Part shown: positions 25,225 to 33,272 of the stretch, in pieces
How the letters are laid out: each line of letters opens with the position of its first letter
How positions within the stretch are numbered: the stretch's first letter is position 1
Assembly: GCF_003002825.1 (NCBI RefSeq)
Contig: NZ_PVTE01000022.1
Coordinates: forward strand, 1-64,000
From: Spirosoma oryzae
GTDB taxonomy: Bacteria > Bacteroidota > Bacteroidia > Cytophagales > Spirosomataceae
Direction of reading: 5' to 3'
Length of the DNA: 64,000 nucleotides
Notes under the pieces: generated by a model
Database searches by the model: none
Told to the model about the DNA's origin: nothing
What the model saw: only the letters and a program-made list of their open reading frames with translations
Made by a program: the position numbers and the translations under genes

Positions 25225-27240
25225 TTATTCCACACCGAACATTACGTCCGACCGGCGGCCGCTGTTACCAGCCCGGCGACGAACCGCTTTCTTGCGAGGT
25301 GCAGGCGGAGCCAGCAGTTTCGCTTTCTGAGCGTCGGTCAGTGGTTTCAGATCAGTGATGCTGTAGCTATTGTCGCTGATCGTCGTGTTGAAGCTACCCA
25401 CAGCTTGCTCAGGCTGACCGTTGCAAGGCAGTTTGGTAACCGAGAACACAGCGCGGAAGTACTGTACTTGTGGGCGTACCCGGCGACCTTTGAAGCGAAT
25501 CGCGTTGCCGCTTTCGATTTTCGACTTCTCAGCCTGTAGTTGCTGCGCCAGGTTGCCTGGCAGATCTTTCAGGTTCAGAATAACCGTGTTGGTGTCGAAC
25601 TCGATAGCGCTCGTAGCCAGCTGACGGTTCAGACCACGGTAGCGCAGGCGGGTAACCGTATCGCCAACCGATGTGATCGTACCGTTACAGTAACAGACGT
25701 TAGCAACTTCGCGGGTGTATGGGGTCCGGTAGTATACTTCCAGACGCTCCAGCCGGTGACGGTATTCGCAATCCGTGTTGCCGGCTTTCGGACGCAATAC
25801 CGAGAAGCTCGTCGTAGCGACTTCACTCATACAGGTACCGCATTTTGCCGTCTGCCGGTTGTGAACCGTTACGTAGTAGAAACCGGGGTTCATCTGACCG
25901 TTTGCGAAGTACGTCTGTGGGAACGTCAGCGTGGTATCCGTGCTGTTCTCAACCTGTGCGATAACCTGATCAGCAGCACTGGTGGTTACCGAATCCGGAC
26001 GGTAGTACAGACGAGCTGTAAACGTTTCGTTCTTCGGGTTCGGCGTCGTGCTGCGCCAGCTGATCGTTGGTGCCGTAGCCGATGTGTTGATCGTCTGACC
26101 CGTACGTTGTGCCGATGCACTGTCGAGGTAGGCCAGTGATGCGCCTTTCAGCGACGCGTTGTTGAATTGAACATTCAGTTCCGGAATCTGCTCGCAGGTT
26201 GGGCAAACCGTTGGTGTTTTCGGGATCAGCTTTTTCTGAACGAAGCCTTTCCGAACGGCCAGACCAGCACTGAAACCACCGTGTTTCCGTTTGAATTCGT
26301 ACAGTTGATCGTCTACACCGTTGATGATGTAGTAGTTCAGCTGTGTAAAGAATCCCTGTGCTTGTACACCGATATTCCAGTTGTTGCGCAGTGGGAAGAA
26401 AACACCCAGTGACAGCAAACCGCCGGGATGATACACCCGAGTGCTTGGGTTAACCGACCGGATCAGACCACCACCGTCAACGAACGACGGAGTACCGGGC
26501 AGCGACAGCGTCGAGGGGGTGTAAGCTGCAATCGTAGCGGCTTCCGTACGGAACAGACCACCGCGCAGACCCAGTTCGAGGAAAGTCGTTGCTTCTGGGT
26601 TCCGACGGCTACGCGCAATCGTGAAAGCCAGAACGGGACCAACCGTCAGGAACATATCTTCCGAAGCCCGTTGCCGGATCGTGACCTGATCCCGGTTGAA
26701 GCCACGCGAAGCAGCCAGACCATACAGGTAATCACGATAGATGCTCCGGGTGTAGTAGTTCTGATAACCGAAGGCAGTACCCAGACCGAAACGCAGACGA
26801 CGCGTTGCTGGAGTCAGGTAGTAATCAATGTTTCCGGTGATGTTGAAACCGGCGCCGTTGTAAAGCGTATTGTCGCGTTTCGTCGGCCCGAAGGTGTTTT
26901 CCCAGGTTCCGCAGTAAGCGAAGTTGGGACCGGCAAACAGACCAACGCGCCACGGAGAAAGACGGCGGACCAGAATAAACGTTTGGAAGGTGGTGTCGCA
27001 ATCGTCGAGTTCGGCAACATCGCTGGCCTGCGCTTTAAACTCGTCACGGCGGAGCGTGTCGGTGTAAACGCCTTTACCAAGCCGGTAGATGTTTTCGCGT
27101 GGATAAGCCGAATTAGTTGGGGTGGTAGTCCGAACCGTATCGGCCGACGATTGAGCCTGAACGCCGTTTTGAGCAGCGCAACTCAGCAACACGAGTCCAG
27201 CCAGCATCCGCAGGGGGTGTCGTTGGATAAATGTTCGCAT
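25225..27240 (-). CDS. Large outer-membrane protein with beta-barrel and cysteine-bearing domain
   Basis: A 671-residue exported protein. ATG 27240 gives MRTFIQRHPLRMLAGLVLLS and a signal peptide ending VQAQ. Residues 80-330 have alternating aromatic/polar strands typical of a PorT/OmpW-like barrel (WRVGLFAGPNFAYCGTWEN). After 340 comes a region with CPTC, CGTC and CYC motifs and two beta-sandwich-like stretches, ending in a basic tail (RKKAVRRRAGNSGRRSD). No family recognised. Codon use is biased to a few preferred codons and differs from neighbours, as in abundant proteins. A strong promoter-like TAAGTTTG lies 68 bases upstream. Low homology outside close relatives is likely. Confidence 0.6.
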   Translation of the reverse strand: MRTFIQRHPLRMLAGLVLLSCAAQNGVQAQSSADTVRTTTPTNSAYPRENIYRLGKGVYTDTLRRDEFKAQASDVAELDDCDTTFQTFILVRRLSPWRVGLFAGPNFAYCGTWENTFGPTKRDNTLYNGAGFNITGNIDYYLTPATRRLRFGLGTAFGYQNYYTRSIYRDYLYGLAASRGFNRDQVTIRQRASEDMFLTVGPVLAFTIARSRRNPEATTFLELGLRGGLFRTEAATIAAYTPSTLSLPGTPSFVDGGGLIRSVNPSTRVYHPGGLLSLGVFFPLRNNWNIGVQAQGFFTQLNYYIINGVDDQLYEFKRKHGGFSAGLAVRKGFVQKKLIPKTPTVCPTCEQIPELNVQFNNASLKGASLAYLDSASAQRTGQTINTSATAPTISWRSTTPNPKNETFTARLYYRPDSVTTSAADQVIAQVENSTDTTLTFPQTYFANGQMNPGFYYVTVHNRQTAKCGTCMSEVATTSFSVLRPKAGNTDCEYRHRLERLEVYYRTPYTREVANVCYCNGTITSVGDTVTRLRYRGLNRQLATSAIEFDTNTVILNLKDLPGNLAQQLQAEKSKIESGNAIRFKGRRVRPQVQYFRAVFSVTKLPCNGQPEQAVGSFNTTISDNSYSITDLKPLTDAQKAKLLAPPAPRKKAVRRRAGNSGRRSDVMFGVE

Positions 27241-27643
27241 AGGGTACGTAATTGAATTTAGACGCAATGTTTCAAACTAAACTTTATGACGTTCGCTAGT
27301 TATGGGGCAAACTTAGGGAACGGTTTCCACATTAACCGGAAGCGTTGTAATATGTTTTACCGGATAGTTCATTTTGATCTAGGCATCAGAAACGCGATCG
27401 ATCAATTGCTGGAAATCCCTAAAAGGCCCGGTTCAGGTGCGGACACTATCTATTAAATAGCGGCATTCCGCCGACCTGCACATGACGTTTGGGCCGGTCA
27501 AGTATAGGCATTAAGTTGAAATAACCCAATAAAATCAGCGTTACCGGGTCTAAAATCCGATTTCATAGCCACTTGTCCTTCAAAGTTTTCATAATATCTG
27601 GCAAAATTTATATACGCCTGGATACTTTTTTTTGGAATATACC
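27241..27643. other. 403-base promoter region of the outer-membrane protein gene
   Basis: It holds a TAAGTTTG box on the minus strand (27308-27315), a 68-base leader for the outer-membrane protein, and AT-rich sequence further right. No frame, RNA gene or strong palindrome is seen. No clear terminator for the aldolase gene is found at its right end. Confidence 0.4.
27308..27315 (-). promoter_or_regulatory. TAAGTTTG -7 box of the outer-membrane protein gene
   Basis: Reads CAAACTTA on the plus strand. It matches TAnnTTTG 67 bases upstream of the minus-strand ATG. Confidence 0.5.
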
Positions 27644-28411
27644 CTAAACCGTTTGTCGACTTTTTACGAAATCAGCGGCAGCACTGTGCATAAGACCCGC
27701 CAGTGAAACTAGGCAAAAATGCACACCCCGATCCGCCAGTGCACGGGCCTGATCGCCACTAATAGCCGTCGTTCCAACAATCATACCGGAACGATTTATT
27801 TTTTCAACGGCCCCGGCGATGGTCCTTTTTACCTCGTCGTGGCTTGCGCCGTCGTAGTATCCCATCGACATGGCCAGGTCGCGGGGACCGATCACAAAAC
27901 CATCGATACCCGCTACAGCCATCAGTTCGTCGAGGTTGTCGATCGCTTCCTGATCTTCGATTTGCGGCAATATCAGGATCTGTTCGTTGGCGAATTCGAC
28001 GTACTCGCCCTGGTTCATCGTTCCCAACAGGTAGTCGGCGGAGCGCACCGGTGCAAAACCACGCTTCCCGGCAGGGGGGTATTTGATCGCTTTTACCAAT
28101 GCTTCCGCTTCAGCGGCTGTTCGCACACCCGGCAACATGATACCCATCACCCCCGCATCCAGAAACTGAAGAATCAGCTTGGGGTCGTTACTGCGTACGC
28201 GCGCCAGTGGTGTAATGCCGCTTACTTCACAGGCTCTGACGATATCCTGCACCTGCGCGGTCGTGACGGGACTGTGCTCACCGTCGATCATGTAAAAATC
28301 GAGTCCGGAAAAGCCGCATAACTCCGCAATCGTTGGGTCTGCGCTGTTCGACAAAACGCCGACAACGGGCTGTTTGCTACTCAGCCGGGTTTTAACAATA
28401 TTATTTTTCAT
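27644..28411 (-). CDS. HpcH/HpaI family class II pyruvate aldolase
   Basis: A 255-residue cytoplasmic aldolase. ATG 28411 (MKNNIVKTRL) is preferred over one five codons upstream. Marks: DFYMIDGEHSP with the base His near 45, LARVRSNDP with Arg near 70, GIMLPGVRTAAEAEALV, PQIEDQEAI with metal-ligand Glu near 149, and GFVIGPRDLAMSMG with ligand Asp near 175. Family enzymes split 4-hydroxy-2-oxo acids to pyruvate and an aldehyde with a divalent metal. The natural substrate is not shown. There are no sugar-acid genes adjacent, though a gluconokinase lies 3.3 kb away. Confidence 0.85.
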   Translation of the reverse strand: MKNNIVKTRLSSKQPVVGVLSNSADPTIAELCGFSGLDFYMIDGEHSPVTTAQVQDIVRACEVSGITPLARVRSNDPKLILQFLDAGVMGIMLPGVRTAAEAEALVKAIKYPPAGKRGFAPVRSADYLLGTMNQGEYVEFANEQILILPQIEDQEAIDNLDELMAVAGIDGFVIGPRDLAMSMGYYDGASHDEVKRTIAGAVEKINRSGMIVGTTAISGDQARALADRGVHFCLVSLAGLMHSAAADFVKSRQTV

Positions 28412-28807
28412 ACGTGAATGAAACAATGGCTACGCCCACCAATCATTAGGTGTTCTGTCTGCAATCTATTCGAATCAGGTTGATCCACAAGTTGCCGTGC
28501 CTGCTATATACACGACCAGCCCGCTATCTTTCCTAACCGGCAAAGGTGATCGCTTTCCGTTATTTACCGACAACCACTCAATCTTATTTTTAGCTGTTTC
28601 AGCTAATAGCGTTATCCAATTAAGTAAGTAGCCTTTTCTTTTCTAAAAAAAGATGAGATAGCCCGGCGCTAAATTGCCGAAATCGACCAAGTTTTATTAT
28701 TGTTCTACAGCTTGTAGAAGCTGTGCATACATCATTAATGGAATTTTAAAAACCTACAACCCATTCTGCGGGTAGTCTGACTAAATAGACTGCATTTTAT
28801 TTACTAT
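28412..28807. promoter_or_regulatory. 396-base leader region of kup with two small inverted repeats
   Basis: Between the divergent aldolase and kup. TTAGCTG-TTT-CAGCTAA (28590-28606) and CAGCTT-GTAG-AAGCTG (28708-28723) are short perfect palindromes sharing an AGCT core. The region is AT-rich with no frame. They may be operators or RNA hairpins controlling kup; no known riboswitch is recognised. Confidence 0.35.
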
Positions 28808-30775
28808 ATGTCCTCCCGCACATTTATTGACAGGATTTCTCCGCAAGGATTATTAGTTGCGATCGGCATCGTTTTTGGCGACATCGGCACTTCTCCGCTT
28901 TATACCATTTCAGCGGTCGTACGTGGTAAGTCGCTGACGGAGACATTGGTACTAGGTACCTTGTCCTGCATCATCTGGACACTGACGCTACAGACGACAA
29001 TCAAATATGTTATCATCACGCTGCGGGCGGACAATAACGGCGAAGGAGGCATTTTTTCGTTGTATGCGCTGGTACGACGCTTTTCAGGTAAGTGGCTGAT
29101 GGTACCGGCTATCGTTGGCGGTGCCTTTCTGCTAGCCGATGGCCTAATCACGCCACCTATCTCCGTATCGTCGGCAATCGAGGGCTTACTTATTTTCTAC
29201 CCAACGCTCAATACGGTTCCAATCGTTATCGGTATTCTCATTGCGCTGTTCGTAAGTCAGCAGTTCGGGACCCAGCAGCTTGGCCGTTTATTCGGCCCCG
29301 TTATGCTGGCCTGGTTCACTTTCATCGGTGCGATTGGCCTGTATGCGTTGCTGAGTGAGCCATCGGTACTGAAAGCAATCAACCCGCTCTACGGCTTACG
29401 TTTCCTGCGCGACTATCCGGGCGGGTTCTGGCTGCTGGGCGGTATTTTCCTGTGTACAACCGGGGCGGAAGCACTGTATTCCGACATGGGGCATTGCGGA
29501 CGCGGCAATATTCGGGTGAGCTGGGTCTACGTCAAAATAACCCTACTTCTCTCCTACGCTGGTCAGACGGCCTACCTGATGCAGCATCTGGGGCAGCAGA
29601 TCGACGATACCGGCGCGTTTTACAGCACGGTACCGGAGTCGCTGAAAGTGTTCAGCATCATTATAGCGACAATGGCTACGATCATTGCGTCGCAGGCACT
29701 TATCAGTGGAGCCTTCACGCTGGTCGGCGAAGCTATGCGTTTGAATTTCTGGCCACGGCAGCGCGTCGCATACCCATCCGACGAACGGGGACAGTTGTAC
29801 GTTCCGTTCGTGAACTGGGGATTGATGGTTGGCTGTATCCTGATCGTACTGCATTTCCGGGAATCGAAAAACATGGAAGCGGCCTTCGGACTAGCCGTTA
29901 CGCTTACCATGTTGATGTCTACCCTGCTGATTAGTGCTTACCTGCGCGTCAAACGGATCAACACCATACTGATCGTATTGATCACTGGTCTGTTCCTCAC
30001 CGTCGAAGTCACGTTTTTGATCGCCAACCTTGTCAAATTTGAAGAAGGTGGCTGGATCTCGGTTACGCTGGGGCTGCTGCTGATGATTATGATGGTCTTC
30101 TGGTACCAGGGTGAAGCACTGACTAGCAGCCTGACCCGCTACGACACCTTACCGGGTAACCTGCCCGCCCTGAAGGAATTGAGCAACGACCTCAGCATTC
30201 CCAAGTACGCAACGCATCTGGTGTACCTGACCTCAGCCGACTCATACGATAAAATCGAGAACGAAACGTTGTTCTCGATCCTGAACCGGGCCCCCAAACG
30301 CGCCGACATCTATTGGTTTATTCACGTTTGCGTGGAAGACACTCCGTACGAGATGCGCTACAAGGTCGATACGCTAGCGCCGGAGGACGCTTATTTTGTC
30401 ACGTTCTATCTGGGTTTCCGCGTTGAACCACGCCTGAATCTGCTCTTTCGTCAGGTTGTACAGGATATGGTAGATGACAAGGAAGTGACAATCGATGTAA
30501 AATACCGGTCGCTGAACCTGCACCGGATCGGTGGTGATTTTCGCTTTGTGCTGTTCCGCAAGTTTTTGTCGTACGACAATGAACTTACGTTCAGACAGAA
30601 ACTGATCATGACCGGTTATCTGCTGCTGAAGCGCATTGCGCTATCAACAAAAGAAGCGTACGGGCTGGACACCAGTAATGTCGTTACCGAAGCGATTCCC
30701 CTACTCATTCGCGCTCCGAAACGGCTATCGATGAGCCGGGTACCGTCGAAACTGAAGCACCCGTTCAAACTGTAA
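28808..30775 (+). CDS. kup: Kup family potassium transporter
   Basis: A 655-residue KUP/HAK/KT potassium-proton symporter. The N-terminal 440 residues have about 12 membrane segments, beginning with GIVFGDIGTSPLYTI, the classic KUP signature, then DNNGEGGIFSLYAL and GAFLLADGLITPPISV. The C-terminal cytoplasmic domain (from about 450) includes HLVYLTSADSYDKIENE and YWFIHVCVEDTPYEM, as in E. coli Kup. Full length. ATG 28808 starts 21 residues before the signature, as usual. It ends at a hairpin shared with a small convergent gene. A separate potassium-binding protein gene lies near 42.4 kb. Confidence 0.93.
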   Translation: MSSRTFIDRISPQGLLVAIGIVFGDIGTSPLYTISAVVRGKSLTETLVLGTLSCIIWTLTLQTTIKYVIITLRADNNGEGGIFSLYALVRRFSGKWLMVPAIVGGAFLLADGLITPPISVSSAIEGLLIFYPTLNTVPIVIGILIALFVSQQFGTQQLGRLFGPVMLAWFTFIGAIGLYALLSEPSVLKAINPLYGLRFLRDYPGGFWLLGGIFLCTTGAEALYSDMGHCGRGNIRVSWVYVKITLLLSYAGQTAYLMQHLGQQIDDTGAFYSTVPESLKVFSIIIATMATIIASQALISGAFTLVGEAMRLNFWPRQRVAYPSDERGQLYVPFVNWGLMVGCILIVLHFRESKNMEAAFGLAVTLTMLMSTLLISAYLRVKRINTILIVLITGLFLTVEVTFLIANLVKFEEGGWISVTLGLLLMIMMVFWYQGEALTSSLTRYDTLPGNLPALKELSNDLSIPKYATHLVYLTSADSYDKIENETLFSILNRAPKRADIYWFIHVCVEDTPYEMRYKVDTLAPEDAYFVTFYLGFRVEPRLNLLFRQVVQDMVDDKEVTIDVKYRSLNLHRIGGDFRFVLFRKFLSYDNELTFRQKLIMTGYLLLKRIALSTKEAYGLDTSNVVTEAIPLLIRAPKRLSMSRVPSKLKHPFKL

Positions 30776-30779
30776 CAAT

Positions 30780-30810
30780 CAGGCGGGCGGGTGTATGACC
30801 TGCCCGCCTG
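30780..30810. terminator. Hairpin between kup and a convergent small gene
   Basis: CAGGCGGGCGGGT (30780-30792) pairs with ACCTGCCCGCCTG (30798-30810) with one mismatch. There is no T run on either side, so termination would be weaker than at the other sites. Confidence 0.65.
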
Positions 30811-30825
30811 ACTGAATTATATACG

Positions 30826-31131
30826 CTAGGCGAACAGGCTGGGACGCTGGAACTCACCCCGCCAGTTCATATCGCGTCGGCGCAGCGCCTGAGCAATGTG
30901 AATGATCTGCTCCCCCAGCCGACCCTGTGTTTCGATTGGCGACTGATCGTACTGTCCCTGCCGGTTTGGCTCCCAACTAAACAGTTCTGTTTTATCGTCG
31001 TAGATACCGATGGCTTTACGGGTACCCGAATTGGCGATGGTGTCAAGTGTCGCCTTAGCCTCATCGAGCGTGTGCCGGCCGACGTGGTGATACTGTCCTT
31101 TGTACTGATAGATAACTGAGAAACGATTCAT
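30826..31131 (-). CDS. Conserved-looking small protein of unknown function
   Basis: A 101-residue soluble protein (MNRFSVIYQYKGQYHHVGRH). It has an N-terminal beta-hairpin-like segment, a helix (LDEAKATLDTIANSG) and a basic central part (AQALRRRDMNWRGEF). No domain recognised and no signal peptide. It is alone, with a long AT-rich region upstream and a hairpin after its stop. A small inverted repeat GTTCG-ATAC-CGAAC lies 15 bases before the start. Confidence 0.55.
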   Translation of the reverse strand: MNRFSVIYQYKGQYHHVGRHTLDEAKATLDTIANSGTRKAIGIYDDKTELFSWEPNRQGQYDQSPIETQGRLGEQIIHIAQALRRRDMNWRGEFQRPSLFA

Positions 31132-31640
31132 GGTTGTAGTGATTATGTTCGATACCGAACGAGTTTGTCGAATGAATTACAAGCGGCTGTTTAACAGGTT
31201 GCCGCCAAACGGAGCGTTCGTGTAGGCAATTCCTCTGAAAATTGCCTGATTACGCGCGGCAAAAACAGTCATACGCCGTACAGCCAACGTAAAAAATTTA
31301 TAAAGTGCCCCCTTGGGGTTACTCTCTCTTTTTATAACAAATGATGTGCTCATGTCGTACCTAAACTATTTATAATCAACAGACAGAAAGCTGATGTCGT
31401 CTACTTCATTAGACACACAAATAACTAAAAGGTCTACACGGATAGTTTACTAAAATTAGAATAGTACAAAAATCGCCTTTTATTTTTCACTGAATAGCCG
31501 AATTGTACAACAGATTCCTTACTCGTATCAATAAATAGTATTGTACTATTTTGATAATCAAATTATTACGCTGTCCCTGTAAACAGATAAATTATAATTT
31601 TTCACAGACAAGCTTTCGCCAGCTTAGATAATACCGGACA
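31132..31640. other. AT-rich 509-base intergenic island with short palindromes
   Basis: Strongly AT-rich from about 31270 against a GC-rich background. It contains GTTCG-ATAC-CGAAC (31147-31160), AATAGTA-TTG-TACTATT (31534-31550), TTGTACAA (31503-31510) and a related TAGTACAAA (31462-31470). No frame above about 30 codons is convincing on either strand. It could hold a small RNA, regulatory sites or a relic of foreign DNA. Confidence 0.4.
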
Positions 31641-31682
31641 AAAAAACGGCCTTCTCGGGAGCATCTACCCGTGAAGACCGTT
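31641..31682 (-). terminator. Rho-independent terminator of the gluconokinase gene
   Basis: On the minus strand AACGGTCTTCACGGG pairs with CCCGAGAAGGCCGTT over an 8-base loop with two mismatches, followed by T6. It is 24 bases past the stop at 31706. Confidence 0.9.
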
Positions 31683-31705
31683 CATGTTTTTTTGGCAAGT
31701 AAGGC

Positions 31706-33178
31706 TCAGTCGTTGAGCAGTTGTGTTCTTGCCTTTTCCCAGTTTCGGAAAACCTGCTGATAAGCCCGACTACGGGTCGGGTCGGGTTGAATCGTATCGC
31801 CAAATGAAACGCGATCGGCCGCTTCGTCCAGCGATTTTGCGAGTCCCAGCGCTTTGCAAATCAGCAAAATTCCGCCCATCGACCCACTTTCGTTACTGGT
31901 ATTTAGTCGTACCGGAATACCCGCCATGTCGGCTAGCATCTGCACCCACAGTCGCGACTGGGCAAAGCCGCCGTTTGCGTGAATCACCCGCGACGGTCCA
32001 ATCTGCCGGGTCAACAGTTGATTGATACTAAGCAGATTGAACAGGACCCCCTCCAGCGCGGCCCGCACGAAGTGAGCCTGTGTGTGTTGAAAGTCAATGT
32101 TGAGGTAAGCGCCACGGGCTGCGGCATTCCACAGCGGGGCGCGTTCGCCCTGTAGATACGGCAGAAACAGCAAGCCATCGGCACCCGGCGCTATTGTTTC
32201 GGCTTCGTCAAGAACGGCCTGCGTTTTTTTCTGCACCAGCTGCTCGATCCACTCCAGCACGTTACCACCGTTATTGGTCGGGCCACCAACCACGTAATGG
32301 TCTTTGTCGAGCCAATAGCAGAACAAACGGCCGTGGGGATCACGGAGTGGTTCTTTAACGGTTTGCCGAATGGCTCCGCTGGTACCGATTGTCAGGGTTG
32401 TCACGCCCGGTTTAATCCCGCCCGCACCCAGGTTAGCCAGACAGCCATCCGACGCGCCGATGACCAGCGTCACGTTCGCCGAAAAGCCAAGCTGCGCGGT
32501 ATCGTCGTTGATTTGCAGGGGCCGTTGCTGTGTCGTTGGCACAAAGGCCGACAACTGATCGGTGCGAACACCGGCAAACGCGATAGCCTGCGGAGACCAC
32601 TGCTGTTTGGCGGGATCGAAAAGACCTGTGGCCGTAGCCATCGAAAAATCGATTTCGAACACGCCAGTCAGCCGATGCCACAAATACTCTTTGATCGAGC
32701 CGAAGCGTGCAGCCCGACGTAAGAGCCGGGGGTCGTGCTGTTGCAACCACGCCAGCTTACAAAGCGGAATCATCGGGTGAATGGGCGTACCGGTTTGCTG
32801 ATAGATGGCGTCGCCCAGTGCTTTCTGGCTGGTGCGTAGTGCATTCGCCTGTTCTTCGGCCCGGTTGTCAGACCAGAGAATGGCATGGCTCATGGGCTTC
32901 CCCGCATTGTCCATTGCCAGCAGACTATGCATGGCCGTGCTGAACGCTACATGTGAAGCGGTGTGACCCGCTCTTGCCAGTTGCCGGTTGACATCCGCCA
33001 TCACGGTTACCAGGGCATTCCAGATCGCCGTCACATCCTGCTCAGCCTGACCCGGTTCGGGGTTTATCGTATCGACGCTGGCTGACGCGTGTGCCAGAAT
33101 GGTATTCAGGTCGGATGGTAACAGCGCAAGTGCCTTAACGTTGGTTGTCCCTACGTCGACCCCAACAAAACAATCCAT
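31706..33178 (-). CDS. gntK: FGGY family sugar kinase, probably gluconokinase
   Basis: A 490-residue FGGY kinase with FVGVDVGTTNVKALAL at the start (phosphate-binding loop), HAILWSDNRAEEQAN near 79-93, and the segment TGTPIHPMIPLCKLAWL near 128-144 that is typical of gluconokinases rather than xylulokinases. The second FGGY signature reads LFNLLSINQLL near 379 after GERAPLW. GxSGAIR and GASDGCLANLGAG are in place. It would make 6-phosphogluconate for the pentose-phosphate path. It is divergent from the FG-GAP lipoprotein by 94 bases and stands alone with its own terminator. No gluconate permease is nearby. Confidence 0.8.
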   Translation of the reverse strand: MDCFVGVDVGTTNVKALALLPSDLNTILAHASASVDTINPEPGQAEQDVTAIWNALVTVMADVNRQLARAGHTASHVAFSTAMHSLLAMDNAGKPMSHAILWSDNRAEEQANALRTSQKALGDAIYQQTGTPIHPMIPLCKLAWLQQHDPRLLRRAARFGSIKEYLWHRLTGVFEIDFSMATATGLFDPAKQQWSPQAIAFAGVRTDQLSAFVPTTQQRPLQINDDTAQLGFSANVTLVIGASDGCLANLGAGGIKPGVTTLTIGTSGAIRQTVKEPLRDPHGRLFCYWLDKDHYVVGGPTNNGGNVLEWIEQLVQKKTQAVLDEAETIAPGADGLLFLPYLQGERAPLWNAAARGAYLNIDFQHTQAHFVRAALEGVLFNLLSINQLLTRQIGPSRVIHANGGFAQSRLWVQMLADMAGIPVRLNTSNESGSMGGILLICKALGLAKSLDEAADRVSFGDTIQPDPTRSRAYQQVFRNWEKARTQLLND

Positions 33179-33261
33179 AATAGGTGGGTTTATTTAGTAG
33201 GTAAAACAACTCTTTTCCGAGCGTTCCGGCTGGCGAAGTTTATTAAAAAACACGACCAAGC

Positions 33262-33269
33262 TATCTTTG
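33262..33269 (+). promoter_or_regulatory. TATCTTTG box with TTTA 19 bases upstream
   Basis: TATCTTTG (33262-33269) fits TAnnTTTG, and TTTA at 33239-33242 lies 19 bases before it, near the -33 spacing. The box ends 3 bases before ATG 33273. Confidence 0.4.
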
Positions 33270-33272
33270 TCC

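Noticed and set aside
31706..33178. Xylulokinase label for the FGGY kinase
   Set aside because: The TGTPIHPM-PL-KL segment fits gluconokinases better; no xylose isomerase adjoins.
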